From a virus, in IMG/VR virus record IMGVR_UViG_3300025108_000244, positions 1 to 30,333 of that record: DNA of 30,333 nt; one strand, written 5' to 3'. Both the position numbers and the translations under genes were made by a program. This document shows, piece by piece, positions 20,337 through 28,204 of the stretch; the stretch's first letter is position 1, and each line of letters opens with the position of its first letter. The notes beneath the pieces were generated by a model. It was given only the letters and a program-made list of their open reading frames with translations. It did no database searches and was not told the DNA's origin.

Positions 20337-20982
20337 AGCAACCTATATTGACCACATGGGTAGTGACTTAACTGTAGCTAACGCTGCCCGTGTATCCTTT
20401 GGCAAGACCAGCGAGATGGAAGACGATCCGTGGGGGCCACCAAAGCTAAAGAAGAAAGACGATAAGCTGATACGTTACCTCGCCAAGCACAAGCACATCA
20501 GCCCCTTTGGTCACTGCTTTGCCAGCTTCCACGTTAAGGCTCCGATCTTCGTGGCACGGCAGCTAGTCAAGCATAAGTTCCTACGCTGGAATGAGATAAG
20601 CCGTAGGTATGTCGATGATGAGCCTGAGTTCTATGAGCCTTCAGTGTGGCGTGGACGCAGTGCCGACAAGAAGCAGGGTAGTGACGGTGTTGTAAATGTA
20701 GTATTAGATCAAGAGGTACAGTGGCACAGGCAGCTTTCTACCTACAAGACTTTACTGTTTGAGGGTGTAGCCCCTGAGCAAGCACGTATGGTACTGCCAC
20801 AGTCTACTATGACTGAGTGGTACTGGTCAGGTAGTCTTGATGCCTTCGCTGACATGTGTCGCTTACGTTGTGCCAGTGACACACAATACGAGACAAGGTT
20901 AGTCGCAGATAACATTAGTAATACAATGTCTGAGTTGTTCCCTGTATCTTGGGATGCACTGACGGAGGATGGTGATGACTAA
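20329..20982 (+). CDS. thyX: FAD-dependent thymidylate synthase ThyX
   Basis: A 217-residue enzyme that makes dTMP from dUMP using methylene-tetrahydrofolate and FAD. Family signs: NAARVSFGK near the start, [19 protein letters not shown], and the ThyX signature region [22 protein letters not shown] (residues 81-102). The consensus RHRxxSxNExSxRY appears as [14 protein letters not shown]: both Arg in RHR are Lys and the Ser is Arg86. NE, S and RY are kept. It may still be active, but cofactor handling could differ. It overlaps the gene before it by 8 bases and the next begins inside its end. Confidence 0.92.
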   Translation: MIRATYIDHMGSDLTVANAARVSFGKTSEMEDDPWGPPKLKKKDDKLIRYLAKHKHISPFGHCFASFHVKAPIFVARQLVKHKFLRWNEISRRYVDDEPEFYEPSVWRGRSADKKQGSDGVVNVVLDQEVQWHRQLSTYKTLLFEGVAPEQARMVLPQSTMTEWYWSGSLDAFADMCRLRCASDTQYETRLVADNISNTMSELFPVSWDALTEDGDD

Positions 20983-21187
20983 ACTGTATGACTTAGAGCC
21001 AATGATCTTGGACTGTTGGCGTGTATGTAATGACCTTGAGACAGTGTTCAAACAGATAGGTGATGGTGAGCGTGAGCCTACGCATGACGAGATGATGAAC
21101 TCCTTGATGGGTATGCAGCAACTATACGAGTGGAAGTTTGAACAGTTGTTCTTTAAGTACGAGGAGATATGCCGTGACAGACAATGA
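20975..21187 (+). CDS. Small conserved acidic protein (70 aa)
   Basis: I choose ATG 20975, which has GGAGG 7 bases upstream; a start at 20969 would add two residues. The pattern [21 protein letters not shown] then [22 protein letters not shown] matches hypothetical early proteins I recognise in marine podo- and myoviruses. It is helical and acidic, likely a dimer. It overlaps thyX and the next gene by about 8 and 14 bases. No function known. Confidence 0.7.
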   Translation: MTKLYDLEPMILDCWRVCNDLETVFKQIGDGEREPTHDEMMNSLMGMQQLYEWKFEQLFFKYEEICRDRQ

Positions 21188-21296
21188 GTGGCCCTTAGAG
21201 GCAGACTTCACAGACATTAGACCTATGACACCTGAAGAACGTAAGGCTGCACAGGAACGTGACGCAAAGAATGGTAAGAGCAATGATAAAGAGTGA
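21174..21296 (+). CDS. Tiny acidic protein with GTG start (40 aa)
   Basis: GTG at 21174 has GAGGAGATAT upstream at 7 bases. Product: [20 protein letters not shown] then [20 protein letters not shown]. It uses phage-like codons and is bounded by overlaps on both sides. It is rich in Glu/Asp/Lys and has the shape of a small interaction peptide. No homology recognised. Alternative: an untranslated leader for the next gene. Confidence 0.45.
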   Translation: MTDNEWPLEADFTDIRPMTPEERKAAQERDAKNGKSNDKE

Positions 21297-21624
21297 ATGG
21301 AATAGGCTACTAGCAGAAGAGCAAGCACACAAGGATAGCGTAATGAGAGATCACGAGTTTAGTGACACAGTATTAGCAGAACATACATCAGACATCGTGA
21401 ATGAGCCTAAGCACTATGCACGGTGGGACATTGAGCCTATCACGTACATCATGCGTAATGGCTTTGACTTCTGGCGTGGCAACATTATTAAGTACGCCAG
21501 TCGTGCAGGCTACAAGATGTACGAGGGTAAGACGCAGGTGGAAAGCGAGATCATTGACTTGGAGAAAGTCCAACGCTATTGTCAGATGCGTATCAACCAA
21601 CTAAACGGAGAGGAGAAGTTATGA
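21283..21624 (+). CDS. DUF3310 protein, T7 gp1.7-like nucleotide kinase family
   Basis: Starting at ATG 21283 the product has 113 residues. The family core is clear: VNEPKHYARWDIEPITYIMRNGFDFWRGNIIKYASRAGYKM, then ESEIIDLEKVQRYCQMRIN. This DUF3310 pattern is found in many phages; T7 gp1.7, a dTMP/dGMP kinase, carries this domain. A role in nucleotide phosphorylation next to ThyX fits, but I see no P-loop, so the kinase activity is inferred from the family. An extended frame from GTG 21259 overlaps the previous gene. Confidence 0.75.
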   Translation: MIKSEWNRLLAEEQAHKDSVMRDHEFSDTVLAEHTSDIVNEPKHYARWDIEPITYIMRNGFDFWRGNIIKYASRAGYKMYEGKTQVESEIIDLEKVQRYCQMRINQLNGEEKL

Positions 21625-21749
21625 TACCTGTAGGTCAACTAAGATTGTTACTCACTAAGGCTGGGCTAGAGTATGTTATCACTCGTGTTGAGGGTAACGT
21701 AGCACACGTTAATATCCTAGTAGATGGGGAGTTAAATGTACAGCGTTGA
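21621..21749 (+). CDS. Tiny phage protein (42 aa)
   Basis: An ATGA overlap with the previous stop and GGAGAGGAGAAG upstream support the start. The product MIPVGQLRLLLTKAGLEYVI then TRVEGNVAHVNILVDGELNVQR has a helix followed by strands, like a small alpha/beta fold. Its end overlaps the next gene by 14 bases. No family recognised. Confidence 0.6.
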   Translation: MIPVGQLRLLLTKAGLEYVITRVEGNVAHVNILVDGELNVQR

Positions 21750-21978
21750 GTTTGAGCATGACATTGCTATCGTTACTAGTATAGATGAGCATGATGAGTA
21801 TGAGGACTTGGAGGTGGTGCTTGCTGATGAGGGTACGGTATACCTCAGGCAGTATGACGAATCATACAAGAGCTATCAGCTTATCGTAATATCGTATCAA
21901 CAATTACTAGACTTAATTACCTCACTAGATCAGACAGAAGGTATGTTTAAGCTACAACCTATAAAGGGAACACGATGA
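21736..21978 (+). CDS. Conserved marine-phage protein (80 aa)
   Basis: Ribosome site GGGGAG lies about 5 bases before ATG. The segment MYSVEFEHDIAIVTSIDEHD and the pattern VVLADEGTVYLRQYDE, then QLIVISYQQLLDLITSLDQTEGMF resemble a conserved family of marine podoviruses I recognise, of unknown role. The acidic, beta-strand-rich first half and helical end suggest a small single domain. It is tightly packed between neighbours. Confidence 0.75.
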   Translation: MYSVEFEHDIAIVTSIDEHDEYEDLEVVLADEGTVYLRQYDESYKSYQLIVISYQQLLDLITSLDQTEGMFKLQPIKGTR

Positions 21979-22160
21979 TAGAGTACATTTACGGAGCAGC
22001 TACTATGTATGCATTGGGTGCTATCCTTATGCTTAACGTAACAGATCCAGCTGATCCCCAAAGACCTAACGCACACATATGGTTCTCATTGGGTTGGCCC
22101 TTGGCAGCTATCGTATCTATATACGAGTTACTTCGTTATGGATCAAGAGAGGACGATTAA
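21975..22160 (+). CDS. Small two-segment membrane protein (61 aa)
   Basis: ATGA overlap with the previous stop. Hydrophobic segments: YIYGAATMYALGAILMLNV (about 4-22) and IWFSLGWPLAAIVSIYELL (about 35-53), with the polar loop TDPADPQRPNAH between them. Basic and acidic ends suggest both termini inside. The stop lies just before the helicase start. It may act at the inner membrane in early infection; function unknown. Confidence 0.65.
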   Translation: MIEYIYGAATMYALGAILMLNVTDPADPQRPNAHIWFSLGWPLAAIVSIYELLRYGSREDD

Positions 22161-22161
22161 T

Positions 22162-23391
22162 ATGACAGAGACTGCACTACTACGTAACCTAATGGACAAA
22201 GAGTTCTACGATAATCACAAGGGTATGCGTTGCCCTGATGCACTGTTCACCAAGGACATGCGTAAGATTAAGCAGGCTCTTGATCAGGCTATGGTGTTGT
22301 ACGACAAGAGCATCACACCCTCTGAACTAGAGGCGCTGTTCTTTACAGCTAACCGCACAATGACTACAGCTAACAAGGAAGCATACTCTCACCTGTTTAA
22401 GCGCATTGAGGGTGAGTCACCTATGCATGAGGAGATTGCTACTGAGGTACTGTCTCGCTTGTTCCAGCAACACGTAGGTGAGTTGGTAACTAACTTAGGG
22501 TTTAACTATGTTAACGGAGAGGAGAACAACCTAGAGAAGTTACGCAAGCTAGTCGAGGATTACAAGGATGACTTCACCCCTAACCTCAACATCCAGTTCG
22601 AGGACATTGAGTTAGACACCATACTTGAGGGTATCCAGATAGAGACACAATGGAAGATGAACATCCCTAGTCTACGTGAGCGTGTCGAGGGTATCAGTGG
22701 AGGTCACTTAGTTATGGTAGGAGCACGGCCTAACACAGGCAAGACTACCTTCCATGCGTCCCTCATTGCATCGCCCAATGGCTTCGCTCATCAGGGTGCT
22801 AAGTGTTTGATCCTCACTAACGAGGAGAAGGCTGTGCGTGTAGCTGCACGTTACGTCCAAGCTTCCTCTGGTATGAACATCAAGCAGATCACTGAGAACA
22901 AAGCACTGGCCCTGTCTCGTTACACTAAGGTCAAGCAGCAGATCCAACTAAAGGACAGTACAGGTAAGGACATGGCTTGGGTTGAGGCTGTAGTTAAGAG
23001 CTACAAGCCTGACATAGTAGTACTAGACATGGGTGACAAGTTCGCTAGCCGTACCTCTGATAAGTCGGATGTGTATCTAAAGGATGCAGCTATACATGCA
23101 CGTAACATCGCTAAGATTTACAACTGTGCAGTGATATGGATGTCACAACTTAGCGCTGACGCTGAGGGTGTAGTGCAACCCAACATGTCTATGATGGAGG
23201 GCAGTAAGACAGGCAAGGCAGCAGAGGCAGACCTGATGGTACTGATCTCTAAGAACCGCCAAGTCGAGGGTGTAGATGAAGAAGAGGACTTGACACGCTA
23301 CTTAACTATAGCTAAGAACAAGCTAGATGGTGGGTGGCATGGACGTATTACTTGTGAACTGGATGGCGACATAGCACAGTACACAGCTTAG
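22162..23391 (+). CDS. Replicative helicase, DnaB/T7 gp4 C-terminal type
   Basis: From ATG 22162 (AGAGGA upstream) the protein has 409 residues. Residues 1-160 are a helical N-terminal part. The RecA-like motor has Walker A GARPNTGKT (187-195), Walker B VVLDMGDKF (D289), the sensor region WMSQLS (Q329), and SMMEGSKTGKAAEADLMV, the DnaB-family H4-like segment. It would unwind the phage fork as a hexamer and work with the separate primase. A longer frame from 22138 adds 8 residues but lacks a ribosome site. Its stop overlaps the GGAGGG ribosome site of the polymerase. Confidence 0.92.
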   Translation: MTETALLRNLMDKEFYDNHKGMRCPDALFTKDMRKIKQALDQAMVLYDKSITPSELEALFFTANRTMTTANKEAYSHLFKRIEGESPMHEEIATEVLSRLFQQHVGELVTNLGFNYVNGEENNLEKLRKLVEDYKDDFTPNLNIQFEDIELDTILEGIQIETQWKMNIPSLRERVEGISGGHLVMVGARPNTGKTTFHASLIASPNGFAHQGAKCLILTNEEKAVRVAARYVQASSGMNIKQITENKALALSRYTKVKQQIQLKDSTGKDMAWVEAVVKSYKPDIVVLDMGDKFASRTSDKSDVYLKDAAIHARNIAKIYNCAVIWMSQLSADAEGVVQPNMSMMEGSKTGKAAEADLMVLISKNRQVEGVDEEEDLTRYLTIAKNKLDGGWHGRITCELDGDIAQYTA

Positions 23392-23396
23392 GAGGG

Positions 23397-25448
23397 ATGA
23401 TGAGAACAGTATTAGACGTAGAGAACAACACTACTAAACGAGAGGGTAAGAACTTGCTAGACCCTTGGGAGCCAGGTAACTTCTTGGTTCAAGTGGGTAC
23501 TCTCAATGTAGACAAGACTGATGAGGAGCACATACTTACCTTCGATCATAAGGAGAAGAAGGACACAGGCGGTGGGGCTGCGTTTGTACTACAGGCTGTA
23601 CTGGATGAGACTTCTCTTTTGATTGTACACAATGCACGGCACGACTTACCTTGGTTGTGGGAGGCAGGCTTTGCGTATGATGGTGAGGTGTATGACACTA
23701 TGATTGGTGAGTACATTTTACTGCGTGGTGTCACTAGGGGCTTAGGCTTAGGGTATTGCGCTGAGGTACGTGACCTACCATCACGTAAGACTGATGTGCT
23801 TAAGGACTACTACAAGAAAGGATACAACACAGATGAGATACCTCTAGCTGAACTACAGGGCTACCTAAAGTGTGACTTAAATGTCACACGTGAGTTGTTC
23901 CTTGCACAAGAGGAGGACTTCGCTAAGCCTGAGAGCCAGTCAATGCTAAAGGTGCGAGACATAAGCATGAAGGTTGCAGTTACCCTGTGTAAGATGTACC
24001 AGCGTGGGTTCAAGGTGGATCGTAATGCACTGGATGAGGTACGAAAAGAGTTTGAGGATGAGAAGGTACAGCTAGAGACACGCCTTAACATGCATGTGCG
24101 TAAGCTTATGGGTGATACGCCTATCAATATCAACTCACCAGAGCAGATGTCCAATGTGATCTACAGTAAGAAGCCTAAGACTAAGAAGGAATGGGTAGAG
24201 CTATTCGATCACGTTAACAGTAAGGATCAGTACACGTCTACAGTAAATGTTAACACTGATCGTATCTTCAAGACGCAAGCCTATACGTGTGAGACTTGTG
24301 AGGGTACAGGTAAGACATATCGTATCAAGAAGGATGGCACTAAGTATGCAAGACCTAACAAGTGCAAGGACTGTGAAGCTAGAGGGTATCGTTTGAAACA
24401 GCTTAACCAATTGGCTGGGCTTGGTTTCTCTGCGCCTAACAAGGATTGGGTGAGTGCTAATGGTTTCTCTACGTCTAAGTCTAACCTAGAGATACTCATT
24501 GCTACAGCTAAGAGTAAGGCTAAGTATGATGCAATAGAGTTTCTAACTAACTACCGTAGGCACAACGCTGTAGGTAGTTACCTCTCTAACTTCGTTGAGG
24601 GTATTGACTTGTTCACTAAGTCTGATGGACTACTGCACGTTGACCTGTCTCAAACGACTACAAAAACAGGGCGCTTCTCTGGGCGTAACCCTAACATGCA
24701 GAACATGCCACGTGGCGGTACTTTCCCAGTTAAGAAAGTGTTTGTATCTCGCTGGGAGGGCGGCTATATTATGGAGGCTGACTTCGCCCAGCTTGAGTTT
24801 AGAACGGCAGCGTTCCTGGCTCAGGATGAGGTAGCCATGCAGGAGATTGACGATGGTGTAGACGTACATGCTTACACTGCTAAGGTTATCACTCTTGCAG
24901 GTCAGCCTACCACCCGACAGGAAGCAAAGGAACACACGTTTGCACCCCTTTTCGGGGCTACAGGGTTTGGTAGAGGTACAGCTGTCAAGGCTTACTATGA
25001 GCACTTCACTCAGAAGTACAGGGGCGTAGCTAATTGGCATAAGAAACTAGGCAAGGAAGCAATTACCCTACTAAAGATCACTAACGTAAGTGGTAGGCAG
25101 TATGCCTTTCCTGACGTACACCGCAGAGAGAATGGCAGCATAAGCCACATGACTAACATCAAGAACTACCCAGTACAGGGCTTCGCTACAGGTGATGTAG
25201 TACCCGTGGTACTGATGGAGTTAGAGGAGAGGCTCAAGCCTTTGCAGTCATGCTTGGTTAATACTGTACACGACTCAGCAGTTATAGATATACACCCAAA
25301 GGAGAAGGACTATGTGATTGCTATCATACACAGTATGAACGAAGATCTAACTCGTATCATAGCTGAGGCTTATGATGTCGAGATGAATGTACCACTACTA
25401 TTAGAAGCTAAGATCGGGCCGAATTGGCTTGACACAGTAGACGTATAG
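23397..25448 (+). CDS. polA: Family A DNA polymerase with 3'-5' exonuclease and DnaJ-like zinc finger
   Basis: A 683-residue polymerase. The exonuclease has D7 and E9 (LDVEN), N79/D83 (VHNARHD) and Y156/D160. Residues 298-330 carry a zinc finger: CETCEGTG (C298, C301) and CKDCEARG (C323, C326), a DnaJ CxxCxGxG pattern. Polymerase motif A is DFAQLEFR (D462). Motif B is RQEAKEHTFAPLFG (R507, K511, F515). Motif C is VHDSAVID (D626). F515 aligns with Phe762 of E. coli Pol I. In motif C the usual Glu after Asp is Ser627. The second Met (23400) has better spacing from the ribosome site. This is the main replicase of the phage. Confidence 0.95.
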   Translation: MMRTVLDVENNTTKREGKNLLDPWEPGNFLVQVGTLNVDKTDEEHILTFDHKEKKDTGGGAAFVLQAVLDETSLLIVHNARHDLPWLWEAGFAYDGEVYDTMIGEYILLRGVTRGLGLGYCAEVRDLPSRKTDVLKDYYKKGYNTDEIPLAELQGYLKCDLNVTRELFLAQEEDFAKPESQSMLKVRDISMKVAVTLCKMYQRGFKVDRNALDEVRKEFEDEKVQLETRLNMHVRKLMGDTPININSPEQMSNVIYSKKPKTKKEWVELFDHVNSKDQYTSTVNVNTDRIFKTQAYTCETCEGTGKTYRIKKDGTKYARPNKCKDCEARGYRLKQLNQLAGLGFSAPNKDWVSANGFSTSKSNLEILIATAKSKAKYDAIEFLTNYRRHNAVGSYLSNFVEGIDLFTKSDGLLHVDLSQTTTKTGRFSGRNPNMQNMPRGGTFPVKKVFVSRWEGGYIMEADFAQLEFRTAAFLAQDEVAMQEIDDGVDVHAYTAKVITLAGQPTTRQEAKEHTFAPLFGATGFGRGTAVKAYYEHFTQKYRGVANWHKKLGKEAITLLKITNVSGRQYAFPDVHRRENGSISHMTNIKNYPVQGFATGDVVPVVLMELEERLKPLQSCLVNTVHDSAVIDIHPKEKDYVIAIIHSMNEDLTRIIAEAYDVEMNVPLLLEAKIGPNWLDTVDV

Positions 25449-25497
25449 TGCTATAACTAACTCTCTTTCAACCCGTACACAGAAAGGTTCTTGTACA

Positions 25498-26379
25498 ATG
25501 ACTAGCACAGAAGTAACACTAACAACTGACGGACGTTCTATCGCTGAGATGATGGGACTATCCAAGAACTCTAGCGGTAAGCGATCCATGCTTGCACGGT
25601 TCAGTCAGATCCATAGCCCATTGAAGGGTGACATGGAGATCAACGGCAAGGCTGTACGAGTAGACGTAGTACCAGCTGGTGCATACAAACTCTTACAGTC
25701 GGACGATAAGGTAGCATATGCTGTCTCACCTAAGATCCGCATCTATGCCCAGCGTATGCAGTGGACACGTTGGGACTCTGATGAAAACCTTATGATTAAG
25801 ACGGTACTCGTTAACAACCTGACGGGTGACCTTAAGGACAACACCGGGGGCTTCAATGCGGGGCGTCCATCTGGTTACGTTGAAGACTTCAAGTCTTTAC
25901 CTAAGGCTACACAAGAGTTGATGCGCAATACTAAGCGTACCAAGGTTGTGTTCGGTACTGTAGTAATGCAGGGCGCTACTGATGAGCAGGGTAATGCTAT
26001 TGAGGATGCATCTATCACAGAGCAAGAGATACCCTTTGTGTTGGATGTAAAGAGCCGGGGTAGTATCACGGCAGTAGATGACATTATGAAGTCTATTGAT
26101 CGTAAGAACTCTCTACCTCTACAGTACTTCCTTAACATGGGTGCAGAGATGCACAGTATGCCTAATGGCAGTGAGTACGCTACCTTCGACATCACTCTGG
26201 CTGACAAGGTAGACTTAGTTGAGGCTGACAAGGACATCCTTGATGGGTTTATGGAGTGGATCAGCGGCATGAACAACTACATTAACGACACGCATAACGA
26301 GAAGAGTGGTAGCTCTGGCATGTCTGCTAATGAGGAGTCTGTCATCAACGACATCATTGACGTAGAGGTGGCTGACTAA
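25498..26379 (+). CDS. Putative single-stranded DNA-binding protein (293 aa)
   Basis: It sits between polymerase and nuclease, as ssDNA-binding proteins do in T7-like phages. The first part reads KRSMLARFSQIHSPLKGDMEINGKAVRVDVVPAGAYKL, then strands AYAVSPKIRIYAQRMQWTRW, suggesting a beta-barrel-like core. The last 10 residues (INDIIDVEVAD) are acidic, like the tails that SSBs and T7 gp2.5 use to recruit partners. Ser/Gly-rich linkers precede the tail. I recognise it as a conserved protein of HMO-2011-type phages, but its fold is not obvious from sequence, so SSB is inference. Confidence 0.6.
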   Translation: MTSTEVTLTTDGRSIAEMMGLSKNSSGKRSMLARFSQIHSPLKGDMEINGKAVRVDVVPAGAYKLLQSDDKVAYAVSPKIRIYAQRMQWTRWDSDENLMIKTVLVNNLTGDLKDNTGGFNAGRPSGYVEDFKSLPKATQELMRNTKRTKVVFGTVVMQGATDEQGNAIEDASITEQEIPFVLDVKSRGSITAVDDIMKSIDRKNSLPLQYFLNMGAEMHSMPNGSEYATFDITLADKVDLVEADKDILDGFMEWISGMNNYINDTHNEKSGSSGMSANEESVINDIIDVEVAD

Positions 26380-27251
26380 TGAATCACGTTGCTGAACTAG
26401 CACTACACACATTCCTACAGAAGGCACTTGCTGGTGAGTCTACAGTAGATGAGTCTGTAATCTCTAAGGTAGGTGAAGACGTAGCGGATGCTGTGCGTAA
26501 GCAGTTCAGCAGCGGCCCTCGTGATGAGTTTAAGCTTAGGATGTCCAACCTCGGGCGTCCTAAGTGTCAGCTCTGGTACGAAAAGAATGACCCAGAAGAT
26601 AAGATACCGTTCCCTCCACACTTCCTAATGAACATGATCTTAGGTGATATTGTAGAGGCGGTATTCAAAGGGTTACTTCGGGCTGCTGCTGTAGACTTTA
26701 CTGACAATGAAAAGGTTGTACTCACCCTGTCTGACGGTACAGAGATTAACGGTGAGTTCGACATGATACTAGACGATAAGGTTGATGACGTTAAGTCTGC
26801 CTCACCTTGGTCTTACATGCATAAGTTCTCAGACTTTGAGACCTTAGCTAAGGGTGATGCCTTTGGTTATGTAAGCCAGCTGGTAGGCTATGCTACTGCA
26901 GCTAACAAAGATGTTGGTGGCTGGTGGGTAATCAACAAAGCTAACGGTCAGTTCAAGTATGTAGATGCATCATCTGTAGATGTCGATCAGGAGTTAAACA
27001 AGATCGAAGATACTGTGTCTTACATCAAAGAGGACAAACCTTTCGAGCGTTGCTTTGAGGCTATCCCTGAGACGTACCGCAAGAAAGCATCAGGTAACTT
27101 GAAGCTTGGTGTGTCGTGTGGGTTCTGTGCTTACAAGCATAAGTGCTGGCCTGACCTACAGTCCATACCGTCCCGTGTCTCTACTGCTAAGGAGAAGCCT
27201 ATCGTAGACTATGTATTTATAGGAGATGAACTTGGTAGTACGGAAGCATAA
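26379..27251 (+). CDS. Cas4/RecB-like PD-(D/E)XK nuclease with iron-sulfur cysteines
   Basis: A 290-residue nuclease. C63 (RPKCQLWY) plus C247, C250 and C256 (SCGFCAYKHKC) have the spacing of the 4Fe-4S cluster of Cas4 and AddB-type nucleases. The catalytic core has NGEFDMILDDK with D128 and VDDVKSAS with D137 and K139; the usual ExK is DxK here. YVSQLVGYA is the Gln motif. It would cut DNA as a 5'-3' exonuclease in recombination or host-DNA degradation. It starts one base inside the preceding stop and the endonuclease gene begins 26 bases inside its end. Confidence 0.8.
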   Translation: MNHVAELALHTFLQKALAGESTVDESVISKVGEDVADAVRKQFSSGPRDEFKLRMSNLGRPKCQLWYEKNDPEDKIPFPPHFLMNMILGDIVEAVFKGLLRAAAVDFTDNEKVVLTLSDGTEINGEFDMILDDKVDDVKSASPWSYMHKFSDFETLAKGDAFGYVSQLVGYATAANKDVGGWWVINKANGQFKYVDASSVDVDQELNKIEDTVSYIKEDKPFERCFEAIPETYRKKASGNLKLGVSCGFCAYKHKCWPDLQSIPSRVSTAKEKPIVDYVFIGDELGSTEA

Positions 27252-27663
27252 TGCTAACCGATACCGTAGCGGACTAGAGAGAGTTGTAGCTGAGTTCCTG
27301 AAGCAAAACAAAAAGAACTTCAGGTATGAAGATCTAAAGATTGAGTGGAAGGATCTCAGGTACAGGACTTATACTCCAGACTTTATCTTAGACAACGGTA
27401 TCATAGTTGAGACAAAGGGTATCTTTGATAATGAGGACAGGCGTAAGCACTTAGCTGTAAGGGAGCAACACCCAGAGTTAGATATAAGACTAGTGTTTAG
27501 TAACGCCAAGGCTAAGTTATACAAAGGATCTAAAACGACATACGCAATGTGGTGTGAGAAGAATGGATTTCTATATTCACATAGGGTAATACCCCCTGAC
27601 TGGCTTGAAGAGAAGGGTAAGGCAGTTAAGACCAAGCGTATTAAACTTAAGGTAGGGACTTGA
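27226..27663 (+). CDS. Endonuclease I (T7 gp3-type Holliday-junction resolvase)
   Basis: Catalytic residues are all present: E18 in RSGLERVV, D52 in TPDFIL, E62 and K64 in VETKG, the set known from T7 endonuclease I. Further family pattern: DRRKHLAVREQHPELDIRLVFSNAKAK and GSKTTYAMWCEKNGF. It would resolve branched DNA before packaging and degrade host DNA. The ATG (27226) directly abuts AGGAG, too close for good initiation; TTG at 27232, two codons later, has the ideal 6-base spacing and may be the true start, which would trim only two residues. Confidence 0.92.
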   Translation: MNLVVRKHNANRYRSGLERVVAEFLKQNKKNFRYEDLKIEWKDLRYRTYTPDFILDNGIIVETKGIFDNEDRRKHLAVREQHPELDIRLVFSNAKAKLYKGSKTTYAMWCEKNGFLYSHRVIPPDWLEEKGKAVKTKRIKLKVGT

Positions 27664-27833
27664 TGGATAAGAAGTTCAGTGTAACTCTTGTGCTAGCAGT
27701 AGATAGGGAGGCTAACTTCTTATCGTCACTAGACGAAGCACATGCAGAAGATGTATATGACTTGATTAAAGATATGTTCTATGACGTTGATGACGTTAGA
27801 GTAGACAACTTAATGGTGAAGGAGAGGTTATGA
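27663..27833 (+). CDS. Small acidic protein (56 aa)
   Basis: It starts on a TGATG overlap with endonuclease I and ends on ATGA with the MazG-like gene. It begins MDKKFSVTLVLAVDREANFL, then EDVYDLIKDMFYDVDDVRVDNLMVKERL, a strand-helix-strand pattern typical of a small alpha/beta protein. I recognise similar short proteins beside MazG-like genes of marine phages but do not know their role. Confidence 0.65.
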   Translation: MDKKFSVTLVLAVDREANFLSSLDEAHAEDVYDLIKDMFYDVDDVRVDNLMVKERL

Positions 27834-28204
27834 TTAACGAGACAGACTTAGAAGCTTGGGGGTACTATAAGGATACTACTACGTATAAAGATATGACACT
27901 ATCGTCCTATCAAAAGGCAGCTTCTAGTACTGCTATCTACCCTACGCAACATGCTATCACTTACCCTGCGCTGGGCTTAGCTGGTGAGGCAGGGGAAGTA
28001 GCCAACAAAGTCAAGAAGATCATACGTGATGGTAAGCTGGACAAGGCTGCACTTAAAGGGGAGATAGGGGATTGCTTGTGGTACATAGCAGCCCTGTGTC
28101 GAGACCTCAACATAGACCTGGGTGATGTAGCTAAAGCAAACCTAGAGAAACTACAAGACCGCAAAGCTAGAGGAACCCTTAAAGGGTCAGGAGATACACG
28201 ATAA
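27830..28204 (+). CDS. mazG: MazG-like nucleoside triphosphate pyrophosphohydrolase
   Basis: A 124-residue single-domain member. The four-acid metal site is visible: E53 and E56 in GLAGEAGEVANK, and E78 and D81 in GEIGDCLWY. The pattern NLEKLQDRKARG after it is typical of phage and cyanophage MazG. It would hydrolyse non-canonical or excess NTPs or dNTPs and so adjust the nucleotide pool; earlier proposals that phage MazG degrades ppGpp are not settled. It lies just before the ribonucleotide reductase, sharing one base with it. Confidence 0.9.
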   Translation: MINETDLEAWGYYKDTTTYKDMTLSSYQKAASSTAIYPTQHAITYPALGLAGEAGEVANKVKKIIRDGKLDKAALKGEIGDCLWYIAALCRDLNIDLGDVAKANLEKLQDRKARGTLKGSGDTR

